Source of the DNA: Ciborinia camelliae
Lineage: Eukaryota > Ascomycota > Leotiomycetes > Helotiales > Sclerotiniaceae
Length of the DNA: 64,000 bases
NCBI GenBank assembly: GCA_025890175.1
Contig: JANPYM010000021.1
Location: 150,227-214,226 of the forward strand
Direction of reading: 5' to 3'
The notes under the pieces are model-generated. The model was not told where the DNA came from. It saw only the letters and a program-made list of their open reading frames with translations, and made no database searches. Every line of letters starts with the position of its first letter. The stretch's first letter is position 1. A program made the position numbers and the translations under genes. Of the stretch, positions 1 through 12,210 are shown piece by piece.

Positions 1-196
1 TAGGGAGGGAGGAGGGGGATGGGGATAACGAAAATTCATTTTTGGGGATCGGTAAGTGGGTAAGTGGGTAGGTATTTAGATGAGTAGGTAGGCAGATAGG
101 TAGATAGGGATTGGCTGTTAGTGAAGGAATTCTTTTTGGCTTTTTTGATGGTCTTTGGGAGGAGGGGGGGGGGGAGCGGGAAAGCGGGAAAGGAGG

Positions 197-278
197 AAGG
201 GGAAAGGGGAAAGGGGAAAGGGGAAAGGGGAAAGGGGAAAGGGGGGAAGCGGGAAAGGGGAAAGGGGAAAGGGGAAAG
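197..278. repeat. (GGGGAAA)n purine-tract repeat
   Basis: About ten copies of a GGGGAAA heptamer with small interruptions (GGGAAGC near 246). The whole of about 165-300 is purine on the + strand. It is a minisatellite-like tract and no coding function is supported. Confidence 0.85.
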
Positions 279-842
279 GAGGCTGGGAGGCTGGGAGGAG
301 GTAGATTATAGGCTAAAATGATAAATCTGAATGGTGTAAATAGGGTGTAAATAGGGGGTGGATGGATGAGAATTAGTATGGATTGGATTTGAATGGATGG
401 ATGGATAGATGGTGAAAATTGATGTTTATGTTAATAATCAATAATGAAAAAAATCAGCATCCAAGTTAAAGCTAAAAGCTAAAATAAGTATCAAAACCTT
501 AGAGATGATATATTCAAGTTATATAATATGTAAATATATAATCTACCTATCTAAATCCAGGGGGCTAAAGTTTGCTTTTATATCTATGTACCTATTTATT
601 GTTGTATAGATGATATAGATAGATAGATAGATAGATAGTATCCTAAAGCTTAACTCAAAGACCTAACTCATGGGCCTTATCATCCATCCCATTATAAATA
701 TAAATTCTTCTTCATTTTCGACCTTATATGTTGTATGTTGAATTTGAAGGTTCACCTTGATATATTGTCATGATGTAGGATTGGATTGGATTGGGGATCT
801 TTCTTTTTGGGGTTTGGTTTGGTTATTATTGTACAGTAAGAT

Positions 843-975
843 TATATACGGTATTTATAACATCATTGTATTGTAGTAACGAAGAAGCTAAGTAAGTTCT
901 ATGGAGTCGGAGATTTTCCGAGGAACTTGTGATAATTAGGTAGGTATTTGAGCTAACTAGTGGATATATAGCATT
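843..975. repeat. dispersed repeat, copy A
   Basis: This stretch resembles 3811-3933 in the same orientation. Shared blocks in the same order are ACATCATT.TATTGTAGT, AAGAGCTA-like, GAGGAACT and TTAACTAGTGGATATA. By eye the two are roughly 70% alike over about 125 bp. There is no coding potential, so it is most likely a diverged fragment of a transposable element. Confidence 0.5.
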
Positions 976-1386
976 TCCATCAACATTTATTAGACATTTT
1001 CTTAAGTAGAGAGAGTTTGTTTTTGAGAAGATTTGTTTTTGAGAAGATTTATTTATTTATTGTTTGAGAGGAATTATTTTTTGGAAAGTTTATGTTATTA
1101 TTAGATTAGACGTTCTTTCTTGGTTTTGTTTGGTTTGGTTTGGTTGTATTCATGTTTGTTTTAGTAGGCATCTATCTAGACTTGGAGAGAAAATATTTTG
1201 AATTTTCTTTCTGGGGAGTTTTGTGAATTATTATATACTTATGGCTATGGCTATGGTTATGATTATAGTCATACAAGAATTCGCCGCCCGAAGCTTCAAG
1301 ATAGATGTCAATCAATCAGGAATCGAATAACCTATGCATAAAAATTTCCCCTTCCTCTCCCTCCCTTTCCGCTTCCCCAATACACC

Positions 1387-2403
1387 TCATCCCTCAGACT
1401 TCATCCCTTCAACAAACTCCTTAACCGCCCTCTCAAATCCAGGATCCTCTTTAAACCCTAACCCCAACGCAAGCCCAACATCATACCTTGTTCCCCAACT
1501 CCTCAAAATCTCCACCGTCTGCTGATCTTCCTCCTCCACCTCCACCTCCCTCAGAAATCTCAATTTTTCCTCTCCCCCAACAGCTACAAGCACATCCATC
1601 ATCTCCCTCACACTCGTCGCTTTTCCCGGCAGATTAACAACCCTTCGATGCGTATCCATCCTACTTAAATCCATCTGCATCGCCCAAACCAAATTCGTCA
1701 CCAGCGTTCTGGGACTACACATCCAACTAACAAAATCGCGATCGCGAATCGGAATGACACATTCCCTCCCAGCAAAAGGTTCCCTGATCATCCCACTTAA
1801 AAATGAACTTGCCGCCGCCGTCGGACTCCCAGGTCTGATACTAATGGTAGGAAATCGAAGACATAATCCATCGATATATCCCCTCCGAATATAATCCTGA
1901 ATGAGAGTTTCACAAGCGAGTTTTTGCGCCCCATATGATCCTTCGGGTGTGGGGTGAGTATTTTCGTCGATTTTCCCCAAGGGGTATGGGCGCCCGTAGA
2001 CGGCGAGCGAGGAGGCGTAAATCACCCGTATTGGTTTTCGATCGGGGGGTTGAGCTTTCGTTTTTCGCATCGCTTCGAGTAATTGCAGAGTGCCGTGGAG
2101 ATTTACCGACATGCCTAGTGCGAAATTTCGCTCGGATCCCGAACTCATGATGCCGTGGAATATGAATATGGTGTCTGCAACGGCGATGCTGGATAAAAGA
2201 TCGGAGGGGGTATTTGCCTCGCATAGATCTGCGGCGATGGATTTGACATTTTGCGGATTTGGGATGTGCGGGGGAATGGCTGGGGCGGTTATATCGGTGA
2301 GGATTAGTTTGTTGTCTGGGGCGGTGGGATGGCTGGTTAAGAGATGGGTGGCGAGGAGTTGGCCGATGAAACCTGAAGCTCCGGTGATGAGGATGGTAGG
2401 CAT
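1387..2403 (-). CDS. NAD-dependent epimerase/dehydratase, D-erythronate dehydrogenase-like
   Basis: Single-exon 338-residue protein starting at an ATG at 2403. It is an extended short-chain dehydrogenase. The Rossmann glycine motif GASGFIG is at residues 8-14, the catalytic Ser at 131-132 (YASSLAVYG), and the Tyr-x3-Lys pair at Y157/K161 (SYGAQK). Whole blocks match the DenD (D-erythronate dehydrogenase) subgroup: a NLHGT segment, the LRFPTISIRPG segment, then AAASSFLSGMIREP. Known DenD enzymes oxidise D-erythronate at C2 with NAD in four-carbon sugar-acid catabolism; the substrate here is inferred from resemblance. No signal peptide or membrane segment is visible, so it is probably cytosolic. 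No neighbouring gene suggests a pathway. The terminal GMKSEG is followed by a stop at 1387. The family call is firm, the substrate is not. Confidence 0.88.
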   Translation of the reverse strand: MPTILITGASGFIGQLLATHLLTSHPTAPDNKLILTDITAPAIPPHIPNPQNVKSIAADLCEANTPSDLLSSIAVADTIFIFHGIMSSGSERNFALGMSVNLHGTLQLLEAMRKTKAQPPDRKPIRVIYASSLAVYGRPYPLGKIDENTHPTPEGSYGAQKLACETLIQDYIRRGYIDGLCLRFPTISIRPGSPTAAASSFLSGMIREPFAGRECVIPIRDRDFVSWMCSPRTLVTNLVWAMQMDLSRMDTHRRVVNLPGKATSVREMMDVLVAVGGEEKLRFLREVEVEEEDQQTVEILRSWGTRYDVGLALGLGFKEDPGFERAVKEFVEGMKSEG

Positions 2404-3810
2404 TGTTTAAGGGTTTGATTTTTGGGGGGCATTGGATGTGTGTTAGTGGAAGGTTTCGAGGTTGGTATAGCTATAATGCGATATTTATGTAGTGAAAACA
2501 AGTTGATACCGACACTATGCAGTGTAGAGCGATCGGTCAGATTAATTTGATGCACGGAAGAATTATTCCCGAGCTGAAGTCAAGAATGAAAGCTCCGCCT
2601 TGAAGATATTCGAAGTTTGAAAATCCATATACCGGTAATAATATTGTCGTCTTTGCTAAGAAGTGGGTGAATGCGAGTTGACTTCACTGAGGTCTACCCC
2701 GCTGTTACATGAATTATCCGAGATTACCCCTCTCTCACGCGTGGGGCGAAAACGTGGGGGAAGGGGGAGGGGGAGGAAAAGTCGTCGATCGATCTTCTTT
2801 CTCTTTAGATTTTTAATAAGATAAATACAGAGTATAATATATCAAGATAGTAGATAAATAATATTTATAGTATTGTTAATATATGGTAGTAATACAACAT
2901 CTATTATATATCTGATATCCTAAGCCCCTATTTATGTCTTCCACTTCACCGTATCCCATCGAATTCTATCCCGAAATCATATTTCCTATCACCAACTACC
3001 TCATACCGAAACATTACCTACCAACTACCCAAAAGCATTAGAACCCCCGCCCGCCCCCCCCCAATACATCCTTTTCCCCCCTCTTTCCCTTCCCCTAGTG
3101 CAAGCTTCAAAACCCATCCTTTCTCTCATAATTAGTAGATTAGTCTAGTACGAAGCATAATCATTCAAATACCTTGTAATCTCTTAATGAGCCTACCCTA
3201 CCCTCTTACCTGACACTCTTCCAGGATCTCCAGCTTATAAACATTACACAAATAACAGTATACCTTTCCATTACGGATTGCTATTAATTAATCCCTAACT
3301 CTATATACCTATATACCTCAGGAAAAAGAGTATATATACTAGCAAACAACAGTCCAAGTGATCTTACAAGTTAATCTTATAAGTTATAATATGCATCAAG
3401 CAAGAAGAATAAATGGAGAAATAACTCAACCTTGGCACTTTTCATTAATTGCGTTCAAGTTTGCTTTTAATTCTAATTCTAATCAAAAGAAAATTGAAAT
3501 TGGTACTTTGGGAGAAAGAGATAAAGACTTCCTTCCTTCCTTCCTTCCTTTTTACTACAGTGGTAAGTATTAGGTTCTATATCTACTTACGGTATCTACA
3601 TACGGACAATTTTGAAATCAATACTAAATCTAGACTTTAGATTAACTAAGTATTTACTATTTACCATCTATTATCCGTCTTACGAAAGTATCTACCTAGT
3701 AGGTGGATATATTAAGTATTAAATACCCAAGTAAAACACCAAAACAAACCTTCCAATAATAACTATAAACCATAATGATATACGAGCAACTTCGACTATC
3801 CAACTAGGTA

Positions 3811-3933
3811 TTAAACGTATAGTATAAACATCATTATATTGTAGTGACTAAAGAGCTATGTTCTTTGAAGTCAAGAGATCCGATATGAGGAACTCATCAT
3901 GACTAGTCAAGTTAACTAGTGGATATAGGGCAC
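3811..3933. repeat. dispersed repeat, copy B
   Basis: Second member of the diverged pair with 843-975, in the same orientation. It carries the same ordered landmarks, ending in TTAACTAGTGGATATA. It is non-coding. Confidence 0.5.
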
Positions 3934-5722
3934 ATATATTAATACTAACTCATGTATTGATTGAATAATTGCATGATATGTTGTGTACGAGCGAGTATCT
4001 ACATAGAACTCCAAGCTCTGTGAGAACTGCCTGCGCCATTTGGATTCATACCTTCTAACACTTTATCGGAAATGACATGAATGAATGATGTGAATACAGC
4101 GTTACAATTGATTTAGAATTAAGTACAGTGGGTATCGGGATTTGGATGCTGTATGGAATGTTTGAAATGTATGAAATGCAAAGAAAATAGATCTTAAGAA
4201 AGTCGTAAGATCCAGTTGATATAAGATAAAATGAAAAAAAAAAAATGAAAATGAAAATGAAAGTCTCCTGAAACTTTTCAGTAATTGGCTCTAATCACTT
4301 GGTGATGATAATAGTAATGATGGTGATTTGAAAAGAACATTTGATTAATCAATCAATCAATCAACTAGAAGTTTCTGTTTCTCAATCGGTATTGTCGTAA
4401 GTTGTGAAATGGCACTTTAGGGGAGGCTATCGAATATTACCCATCTAGATACCGATTATAAGTATTCTGGATATAAATTAGTTTGAGATTGAGATTTGGG
4501 ATGGAGATTTGAGGGAGACATCATGATACATGATACGCCTAATAGCTGATATTCTGAGATTCTACCTATCTGTAACCTTAACAGTTAACACTCTTTCTTA
4601 CAAGTTAAGTTACAGGTTAAGTTAGAGTAGGTATACTGTAATAATGATAATGATAAGCGTTTAAAAGCAAGAAAGGATTGGTAGATAGGATTCAGGATTC
4701 GAAGCTTCAGCTCAGCCCTCCTCTCCTTGAACTACGGATGGAGATATGCGTGCGAGCGAGGAGAAGAAGGTTACCAGATGGAGAGTGAATGAAGGAAATT
4801 GTGGTTAATACCTAGATACTAGGTCAGGTAGTTGTGGTTAAAATAATTTGAAAATACTATCTAATATCGTGTAGATAGGTAAATGCTTAACAATGCTTGA
4901 TTCGATGGAATCCATCCAATGTCTGTGCCACGATTTGCCAATCTCTACCTAAAAGAGTAAGATTCTAGAAAGAAGGATTGGGATAATCTGAAACTTATAA
5001 CTCCGGGTGGATAATGCGAGACATCTCATCTTGAATCCTCGAGTAGAACCACATACTTAATATATAATCAATTATATTATATTGTATGCGTTATTTTTAT
5101 CAAATGTGTACTGCGCAAGAAAATTAGATAACCTCTAATTAGATATCCTCTATTAAGTCTATCGCAAATTCGCAATCGAGAACATGATACAATGAACACA
5201 GGAGGTATCGTCTATTTCCTATCTCAAATGAAGGGGTAGGTTTCCACATATAATCGTGGGTTCTAACCGACCCACGATTAGGTATGTTTCGAACGATAGT
5301 ACGATACGATACTCTAGAGTTTAGATGACCTCGGGAACTAATGAAGAAAGATATACTCCGTACAGTATAAAATCAAAGAAAGGGGGATGGATGATGAATA
5401 AAAGAATCATATGGAATCGGGATAAATAGGTGAAAAAAAATAAAAAAAAAGAAAAAAAAAATTCTTCCTAGGTAATATTCGAACCTTCTTTACGAATTGG
5501 AACGGATTCGCCAGCCTCGAACGTTGATAAATGACATCGGGAAAGAACGGAATGTATAAACCTGGTATAAACCTGGTATAATACATTAATAGTTTAAGAA
5601 TCATCCTTGTTATGGAACTAATCCCTTGCATAAACTGCCCAAGTGGGGTTTAAAAGGGCTGATGAGCTGACAAGGCTGCATTTTACTTACTTCAATGTTA
5701 CCAATTGGGTGGGTGTAGAATA

Positions 5723-6194
5723 GAGGTCTTTAGCAAAATTTCTTGGGTTTTCTAAGCTAGCTAACTCTAGTGGCCCTAAATGGGTATAGATCTTCGAAAC
5801 TAGATTTAAATAGGTATAGTTTCCGAAAGGTTAAATTTTAACCGAGAGTCTGAGCTTTGAGTTAAACCCTTTTAGGAAGAAAACTTGCTTATTTAGGAGA
5901 TATCAACGTAAGAAATAGTGTTGATAAGTTATCAACGCCATTTCTTACCAAAGTGGGCCTAATTGTGGATTTTAACCCTTGCAATGTTTATGAAAATTAT
6001 GAAAAAAGCAACGCTAAAGCTAGGCGAAAGCTAGGCGAGATTGAATTAAGCTAAACTGGATTCTGATTAGATTTTGATTATTAATCAATTTCAAAAGCTC
6101 TGAATGGTCAGTTCGATCCACAAAATCCCCGCAAATCCATTTTAGGCATAGCTAGAAATAAATCTCTACCCAAGAAATTTTTGCTAAAGACCTC
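5723..6194. mobile_element. MITE with inverted ends and TA target duplication
   Basis: The left end begins GAGGTCTTTAGCAAAATTTC (5723) and continues TTGGG. The right end (about 6169-6194) is its reverse complement with one extra T. Weaker pairing continues inward through a CTAGC block and a GCC(C)TAAA.TGG block, for about 75 bp of imperfect terminal inverted repeat. Both sides are flanked by TA (5721-5722 and 6195-6196), as expected for Tc1/mariner or pogo-type insertion. The 472-bp interior has no open frame, so it is a non-autonomous element that would depend on a transposase elsewhere. This was found by eye; other copies in the genome would confirm it. Confidence 0.72.
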
Positions 6195-6982
6195 TAATCT
6201 GTAGATGGTGAGAAAATATCATGTTGATGTGAGATGAAAGGTTGGGTTAAGGTTGGGTTCAACGTCAAAGTATCTCGCATCCCCCTCCCCGGTCTCTAGT
6301 CCCCCCCTTACATTTCAACAATTTATATCGTCAGGTGAGGTTCCATTGGGATTGATGAGTATAGACATGTTTGCCATCGAGAAGGACCTCGATGGAAGTA
6401 CTGTTCTGTAAGTAGGTTTTTATTCACTCGCCTCTTTGGATTTATATCAGATGAACAGTTACCTAACTAGTAGCTCGTTAAGTACAACCTGCAGTACCCG
6501 TATCTCAATACGATAATCCTTTTTCATTAACAGTATTTCCGATTTAAATCATCCGGAAAGGCCCATACGGGAAAAGGATATCCACAACCCGTTCCCCGAT
6601 TTGCGGGTCGTATCCAATGCACTTCTTCTGATTGGATCATTTCGAGGTAAATTCTGTTATTTGTGTTGGAACTCTTACCGTGTCGTGCGAGCATTTCCGA
6701 GATTCTATGATTCTTCGGACGATTATTGAAACCCCAACGAAACTAGGTGCTATACTCCTGTACTCCGTACAAGCATTATCTTACAAATTTCCTTCTTCTC
6801 AGTGCTCAAAGCTTCCCTTCCCAAACCCCCTGACCCAGCCGGGCGTCATCAAATGTTAGAATTAGAGATGATCCCATCCCACATAAAAAGTAACTCGCGC
6901 GAACTACCATCCCATACATATCATGTTGACTTTCTCCCTCAACTTTTTCAATCACTAGTCTTACCACAAACTCTATTCAAAA

Positions 6983-9131
6983 ATGGCTTCTTATAATTAT
7001 AGTACATCCAGTTCCGAAGTGGGAACTCCTCATACTCCCAGATCTTCTTCTCCTACTCATTCCGTCGCAAGTCGTTCATCATCTACCACTGTCAGCAAAA
7101 GAATTTCTTTATCAACTAGTCGTAGAAATACAGCGATGGATCCCATTGGTGGTATCGATATTGCTGCAATTGAAGCTGCCATGAAGCAGTCTTCTCTTGA
7201 TCATTTGAAAGGTTATAACCAGAAATCTTATGCAATTGTTGAACAGCCACAAGATACCGAATATATCTCCCAAGATTCTGCCAAAGGATATCAGGTTCTC
7301 CGTGAACCTGCATGGAATAAAGGTGATTTTTCTATACCTTTTGATGACATCTCATACTAACTTCCACAAGGTACTTCCTTTGCTCCTGAAGACAGAGTCA
7401 ACAAAAACCTTACTGGTCTCATCCCCCACGTCCTAGAGAGCCTGGAAACACAATGTATTCGAGCAATGCGAATGATCAACAGTCGTGGAACACCACTCGA
7501 CAAATACCTATATCTCTCAAATATCAAATCACAAAATACAGATCTTTTCTACCGTCTCCTAATCGATAATATCGCAACACTCATGCCACTCGTTTATACT
7601 CCAACCATTGGAGATGTCTGCCTTCAATATTCAACATTATATACAAGACCAGAAGCATTATATATTTCGATTAAGCAAAGAAAGTCGATGACAACCATTT
7701 TGAAGAATTGGCCATATCCAGACCCCTCCATTTGTGTCGTTACCGATGGATCACGTATTCTTGGCTTGGGAGATCTTGGTGTGAATGGAGTTGGCATTTC
7801 GGTTCGTGCTCAGTTGATTGTCTCATTTAATGGTCTTGGCTAACACATGACCACTCCAGATCGGCAAGTTGGCTCTATACACAGGTGCAGCTGGTATTCA
7901 TCCTGAAAAGACCTTGCCAATTGTACTAGATTGTGGTACTGCGAATGAAGATAACCTCCGCGATCCTTTGTACCTTGGTCTTCGTATGAAGAGACCTTCA
8001 CCAGAAGTTGAGCAAGAATTCATGGATGAATTCATGGCTGCTGTCAAGGAAGTTTACCCAGATATGCTTGTTCAATTCGAAGATTTCGAATCCGAGAAAG
8101 CTTTCAAATATTTGGATAGATATAAGGAAGAGAAGATGTTTAATGATGATATTCAAGGTACAGGTGCTGTTGTATTGGCTGGGTAAGCTTCGGATAAATT
8201 CACCTCCGCAACTTCACATCAACTAACACATCCTAGATACATCGGCGCAGTTAATTTGTCTGGGGTACCAATTGAGGATCAAAGATTAGTTTTCATGGGT
8301 GCCGGTTCAGCTGGAGTAGGTGTTGCGAAACAAGTTATGGAATATTATACTCGTCGTGGACTCTCGGAAAAAGAAGCTCGCGATAAATTCTGGCTCGTCG
8401 ATACCAAGGGACTCGTGACCAAGGATCGAGGAGACAAATTAGCGGACCATAAGAAAATCTTCGCCAGAACCGATAATAATGGTCATCAATTCACTACCTT
8501 GGAAGAAGTCATTGAATACGTTAAACCTACCGCTTTAATTGGTCTCACAGCAACTTTTGGCGTCTTCACCGAGTCGGTCATCAGAGCCCTCAAACAATCC
8601 GTCGATGCTGGTGGTTTGGGAAGAAGACCCATTCTCTTCCCTCTCAGCAATCCTCTCACCAAAGCCGAATGTACATTCGAACAAGCCATCACCTGGACCG
8701 AAGGAACCGTCATTTTCGCCTCCGGATCTCCCTTCTCCCCAGTAACCATCAAGCACTCCAGCTCGGATTCTCCCGATCCCGTCACCACAACCTATCATCC
8801 CAATCAAGGAAACAATGTTTACGTCTTCCCCGGACTGGGATTAGGAGCGATTTTGGCTAAAGCGACGAGGGTTACCGATGCGATGGTTTATCAGAGTGCA
8901 GAGGCCCTCAGTGGATGTTTAAATCGGGAGGAATTGGGCATGGGGTTGATCTATCCGAAGATTGAGAGGGTGAGGGATGCGAGTGTGGTGGTGGCGAGAG
9001 AGGTGATGAAGGCGGCGAGGAGGGAAGGGGTTAGTGCGTTGGAAGAGAAACTTTGGGAGGAGTGGGAGGAGTGGGGAGATGTTGCGTTGGATGGGTGGAT
9101 TCGAAAACAGGTTTATGATCCTAGGTGGTGA
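6983..9131 (+). CDS. NAD(P)-dependent malic enzyme
   Basis: Four exons: 6983-7322, 7371-7801, 7860-8182 and 8237-9131, giving 662 residues. The introns (48, 58 and 54 bp) have GT...AG ends and CTAAC branch sites; in-frame joins restore NKGTSF, GIS-IGK and LAG-YIG. Malic enzyme decarboxylates malate to pyruvate with reduction of NAD(P). Visible motifs are YTPTIGDVC (Tyr about 189), GSRILGLGDLGVNG, TANEDNLRDPLYLG, the metal-site FNDDIQGTG (about 350), the dinucleotide-binding FMGAGSAGVG (about 385) and FPLSNPL. Residues 1-55 are Ser/Thr-rich and basic, ahead of the conserved body, so mitochondrial targeting is possible but unproven. Length matches fungal enzymes (about 600-670). I cannot settle NAD versus NADP preference. 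The ATG is preceded by AAA, and the first 50 residues are less conserved in the family. Confidence 0.96.
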
Positions 9132-12100
9132 GGGATGATGTTGAGATGATATGATGGGGAGGGAAGGGGAGTTTAATTCTTTTTCTTTTTTCTTCTTTTT
9201 TGCAGTGCCTGAGATGGAGATTTAGATTGAGATGATACCATTGGGGAAATGATTTTCTTTATTTTTTAAGCGAAAGTTTTCTTTTCTGTCTACAGTGCCG
9301 TTTTTTTCCCCCTTCCTTTTTTTTTCTTTTGACGAGGAAAGAGGATTGGAATTCTAGAATACTAGATAGATAGATGGATGGATAATGGATAATAAAATCA
9401 AATGATAGATGCAATTGCACTCTTATGCCAGTGCATTTCTTTTTTTCAAATTTTGAGTGAAGGGTTAGAAGGAGGGAGATTTTTCTTGGGTTTTAGGGGC
9501 TAGGAGCATATATATATATATATATATAGGTCTCTTATACCCAACCCCCTTAGATAGACGAGAATGGGTATTATTTATCTGTTTATCATTCATCCCTTCT
9601 CGAGCATAACAGCCCTGTTGTATATCTATCTACCTAGGTATCTCCAGCCGATATTATATTAATATAATCATGATTGAATAATTTCAGTTTGCTTGTCTAA
9701 TTCTATTGATTAATTCTCCCTGCCTCCCTTCCCGCTCCTCAGCGGGCCTTCAAAATCCAAATCCAATTTCAGAGTAAGTTTATCGATGGATGGATGGATG
9801 GAACTTGGGAATCTATTTGTCTATCTAAAATGTTCGGGTGGGTGGTATGGATAAAGTGACATGAGATGTGGTGGGTTGGGTTAGCTTAGAAAGTTTTGAT
9901 TGATGAAGGGGGCGGGCTTCTCTTTCGATATCGGTATCGGGATCTTACTCGTTCGTGAATGTAGGTAATGTAGGTAATCTAAGCTACATGTATGCATCTA
10001 TTTCAAAGACGCTGTCTGTCACGTTAGCTGGTCGGATTAAAATTTATATTCAGTATGGTTTTTTGGGGGGAAGGAAGATTTATATTGTAAAAGAGTGAAA
10101 GAGTGAAGGTTGGTAAATTTATATTATGAGATTCCGAATCAAGTGACAAGCTTCCTGGCTGGTATTTTTAATCATCGTAAAATACGTAGGTAGGCACTTT
10201 GTATGACTTTGTGTATACAAGAAACATTCTTATTGTTTGGTGGAGATATCATATCAATATGAAATACTTGTGTGTCACCGTGTATGTTATGTGCTACAGG
10301 TATGGAAGGGTTCAGTCACCCCCATATATTTTGTCATGTCATGATGTCATATTGGCACCTTTCACAAATCAAACTAGGTATATATGGGCATTATAACTGT
10401 CATGTCATTACCTATATATCTCTCTCGATAGAAGACATGGATAGCAATAATACAATGGAGAACGCCGTTGACAAGTTGTATTAATGGGATTTCTCCAACT
10501 CCTTCTCCTTACAAATATTGATATTTTAGTGTGTTATGTTGTTCAAGATGTGGTATGCAATGCATATCCAATACAGTAAAGATATAAATCACAATACAAG
10601 TATGTGATGTATTTATTATACATATACAGTTAGTGCGTTGTCCAGACGGATTTGAGTCTATGGTGAGGACTGTGACTCGGAGGTAGATTTTCTTTGATAA
10701 TCGGATGGATGGCATCGCTGCGTTTCGAGATGACATGAGATAAGACTTGGCTACAATAAGAAGTTTTCTTAGCATGTTTATTTTTATTTGTAATGGTTGA
10801 TGAGGGGGGGATCTCTGTTCTAGTAGTTACTGTATTAAACGATTGGTATGATATGATACGTACTCGGTTTGAGGACAAGTTAACCATTAGATAACATTAC
10901 AGACTCAATCCGTCTAGTAATCTTAACGTATATCTCAAAGTAAAGAAGCACTATCCATCTTTTACTCCGCGTGCTTTGGAACTTGAACCCGGTGGTGTGC
11001 AGTATTCCAAGAGGGTAGGATAGGGAACTAGTGTACTGAAATTCAAAACGCAAGAGTGATATAAGGTTATCCCATTCAATCCAATGGAGATATTCTATAT
11101 GCTTTAAATATACCCTAGAGTCTTATCCCTTTTCTCACTGACATGTTGGTGAGTTTCTATAGTAGGTTCCTTATTTGCAAGTAGCATGCCTTTCCAATTA
11201 AGGCCTACTAAGAACAAATCCCTGCGAGGTACTATATAAAGGAACTCGGCTTAGTATTCTAATTCTTATGAATAATATCTCTCTTGATAGATAAAGGGTA
11301 GAGAGGATTGGTGGTAGATATGAGACCGTCGTGTTTTGTCTCCAGGATGTTGAAATACTAGTTGCGACGTTAATGAAGGATGCCATCGAGTTATACTCAG
11401 AATTTCATCATTAATAAAACGGGTTTGATAATCTCCATAACTATAGGAGACGGATATATATACAACTCCTAATCAAAAAACTACTCGATAAGGAAACTAC
11501 CCGCAAAGCAGATATTTGTAAGAAAGCTTAGCAGTCAGTACTGTAAAACTGTGATGTCTACCTACCTATCTATGGGTATGAGTATGGATACGGAAAATCT
11601 ACTTTTCTTTTGCTTTGTTCGGGCGTTTAAATATTGTTTCAATCGTGTCGTCGGTGTGCAAGTTAAAACTTGGGCTTCGAGGGTATATATCTCACTACGA
11701 GTATTAGACTGAAGTTAGAGTATATGTGTTTAGGGATTCGAATTGTTACTGCAAGAGTACGGGAGCAGTTCTGGAATAATACAAGTAAGGACTTTGTTGA
11801 CGTTTAATTGGTTTTAGAATATGTTGGAAAGTTATGCTTCATACCATTTTCGTACCTGTTGTACTCCGTGTTTCATTCATCAATTTAGGTGGAGGGAAAG
11901 TTGGAAAGTTGGAGTATGAAATTCTTTCCGGTCGTTGTTATAATATTGTATGTTAAAATGAGGGATCACGATAAATAACATGAGATGGAAATCATAGGTC
12001 GTATTATAATAATAGGCACTAGTTCACTAAAGTACTTGCTGATTTAATTAAGGAGTTGAATGAAGTCTGATTTTTTCCAGTAATATGCCCTCCCTATGTG

Positions 12101-12210
12101 GAGAAACGATTCTGGGCCTTACTAATGATCCTCTGATAGCTCTATTTCCTACAACACCAAACCTCAACCCCCCTACCTCGCCATCCTTTACAACCCCCGC
12201 AAGTCCTCTT
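9132..12210. other. intergenic region, no gene seen
   Basis: It starts with the malic-enzyme 3' region, T-rich tracts at 9180-9330. An (AT)n run lies near 9508-9528 and a GATG tract near 9786-9800. A perfect TACCTAGGTA palindrome is at 9631-9640. Open frames are under 90 codons and do not look like proteins. Confidence 0.6.

Larger units (their letters stand above)
1..1386. other. AT-rich intergenic DNA, no gene seen
   Basis: The two open frames near 111-321 are read-through of a purine-only repeat and are not protein-like. The rest is AT-rich with short GATA, GGAT and TTTGG tracts. One copy of a dispersed repeat lies at 843-975. The 3' end of the epimerase gene enters from the right at 1387. 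Confidence 0.6.
2404..6982. other. 4.6-kb intergenic region, promoters plus transposon relics
   Basis: It separates two divergently transcribed genes: the epimerase (-) and malic enzyme (+). It is AT-rich, and the open frames inside are short and not protein-like. It holds the second copy of a dispersed repeat (3811-3933), a CTTC tract near 3530-3550, AATC tracts near 4340-4365 and a MITE at 5723-6194. The last few hundred bases before 6983 are presumably the malic-enzyme promoter and leader. A TACTCCGTA word lies at 6761. Confidence 0.6.
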
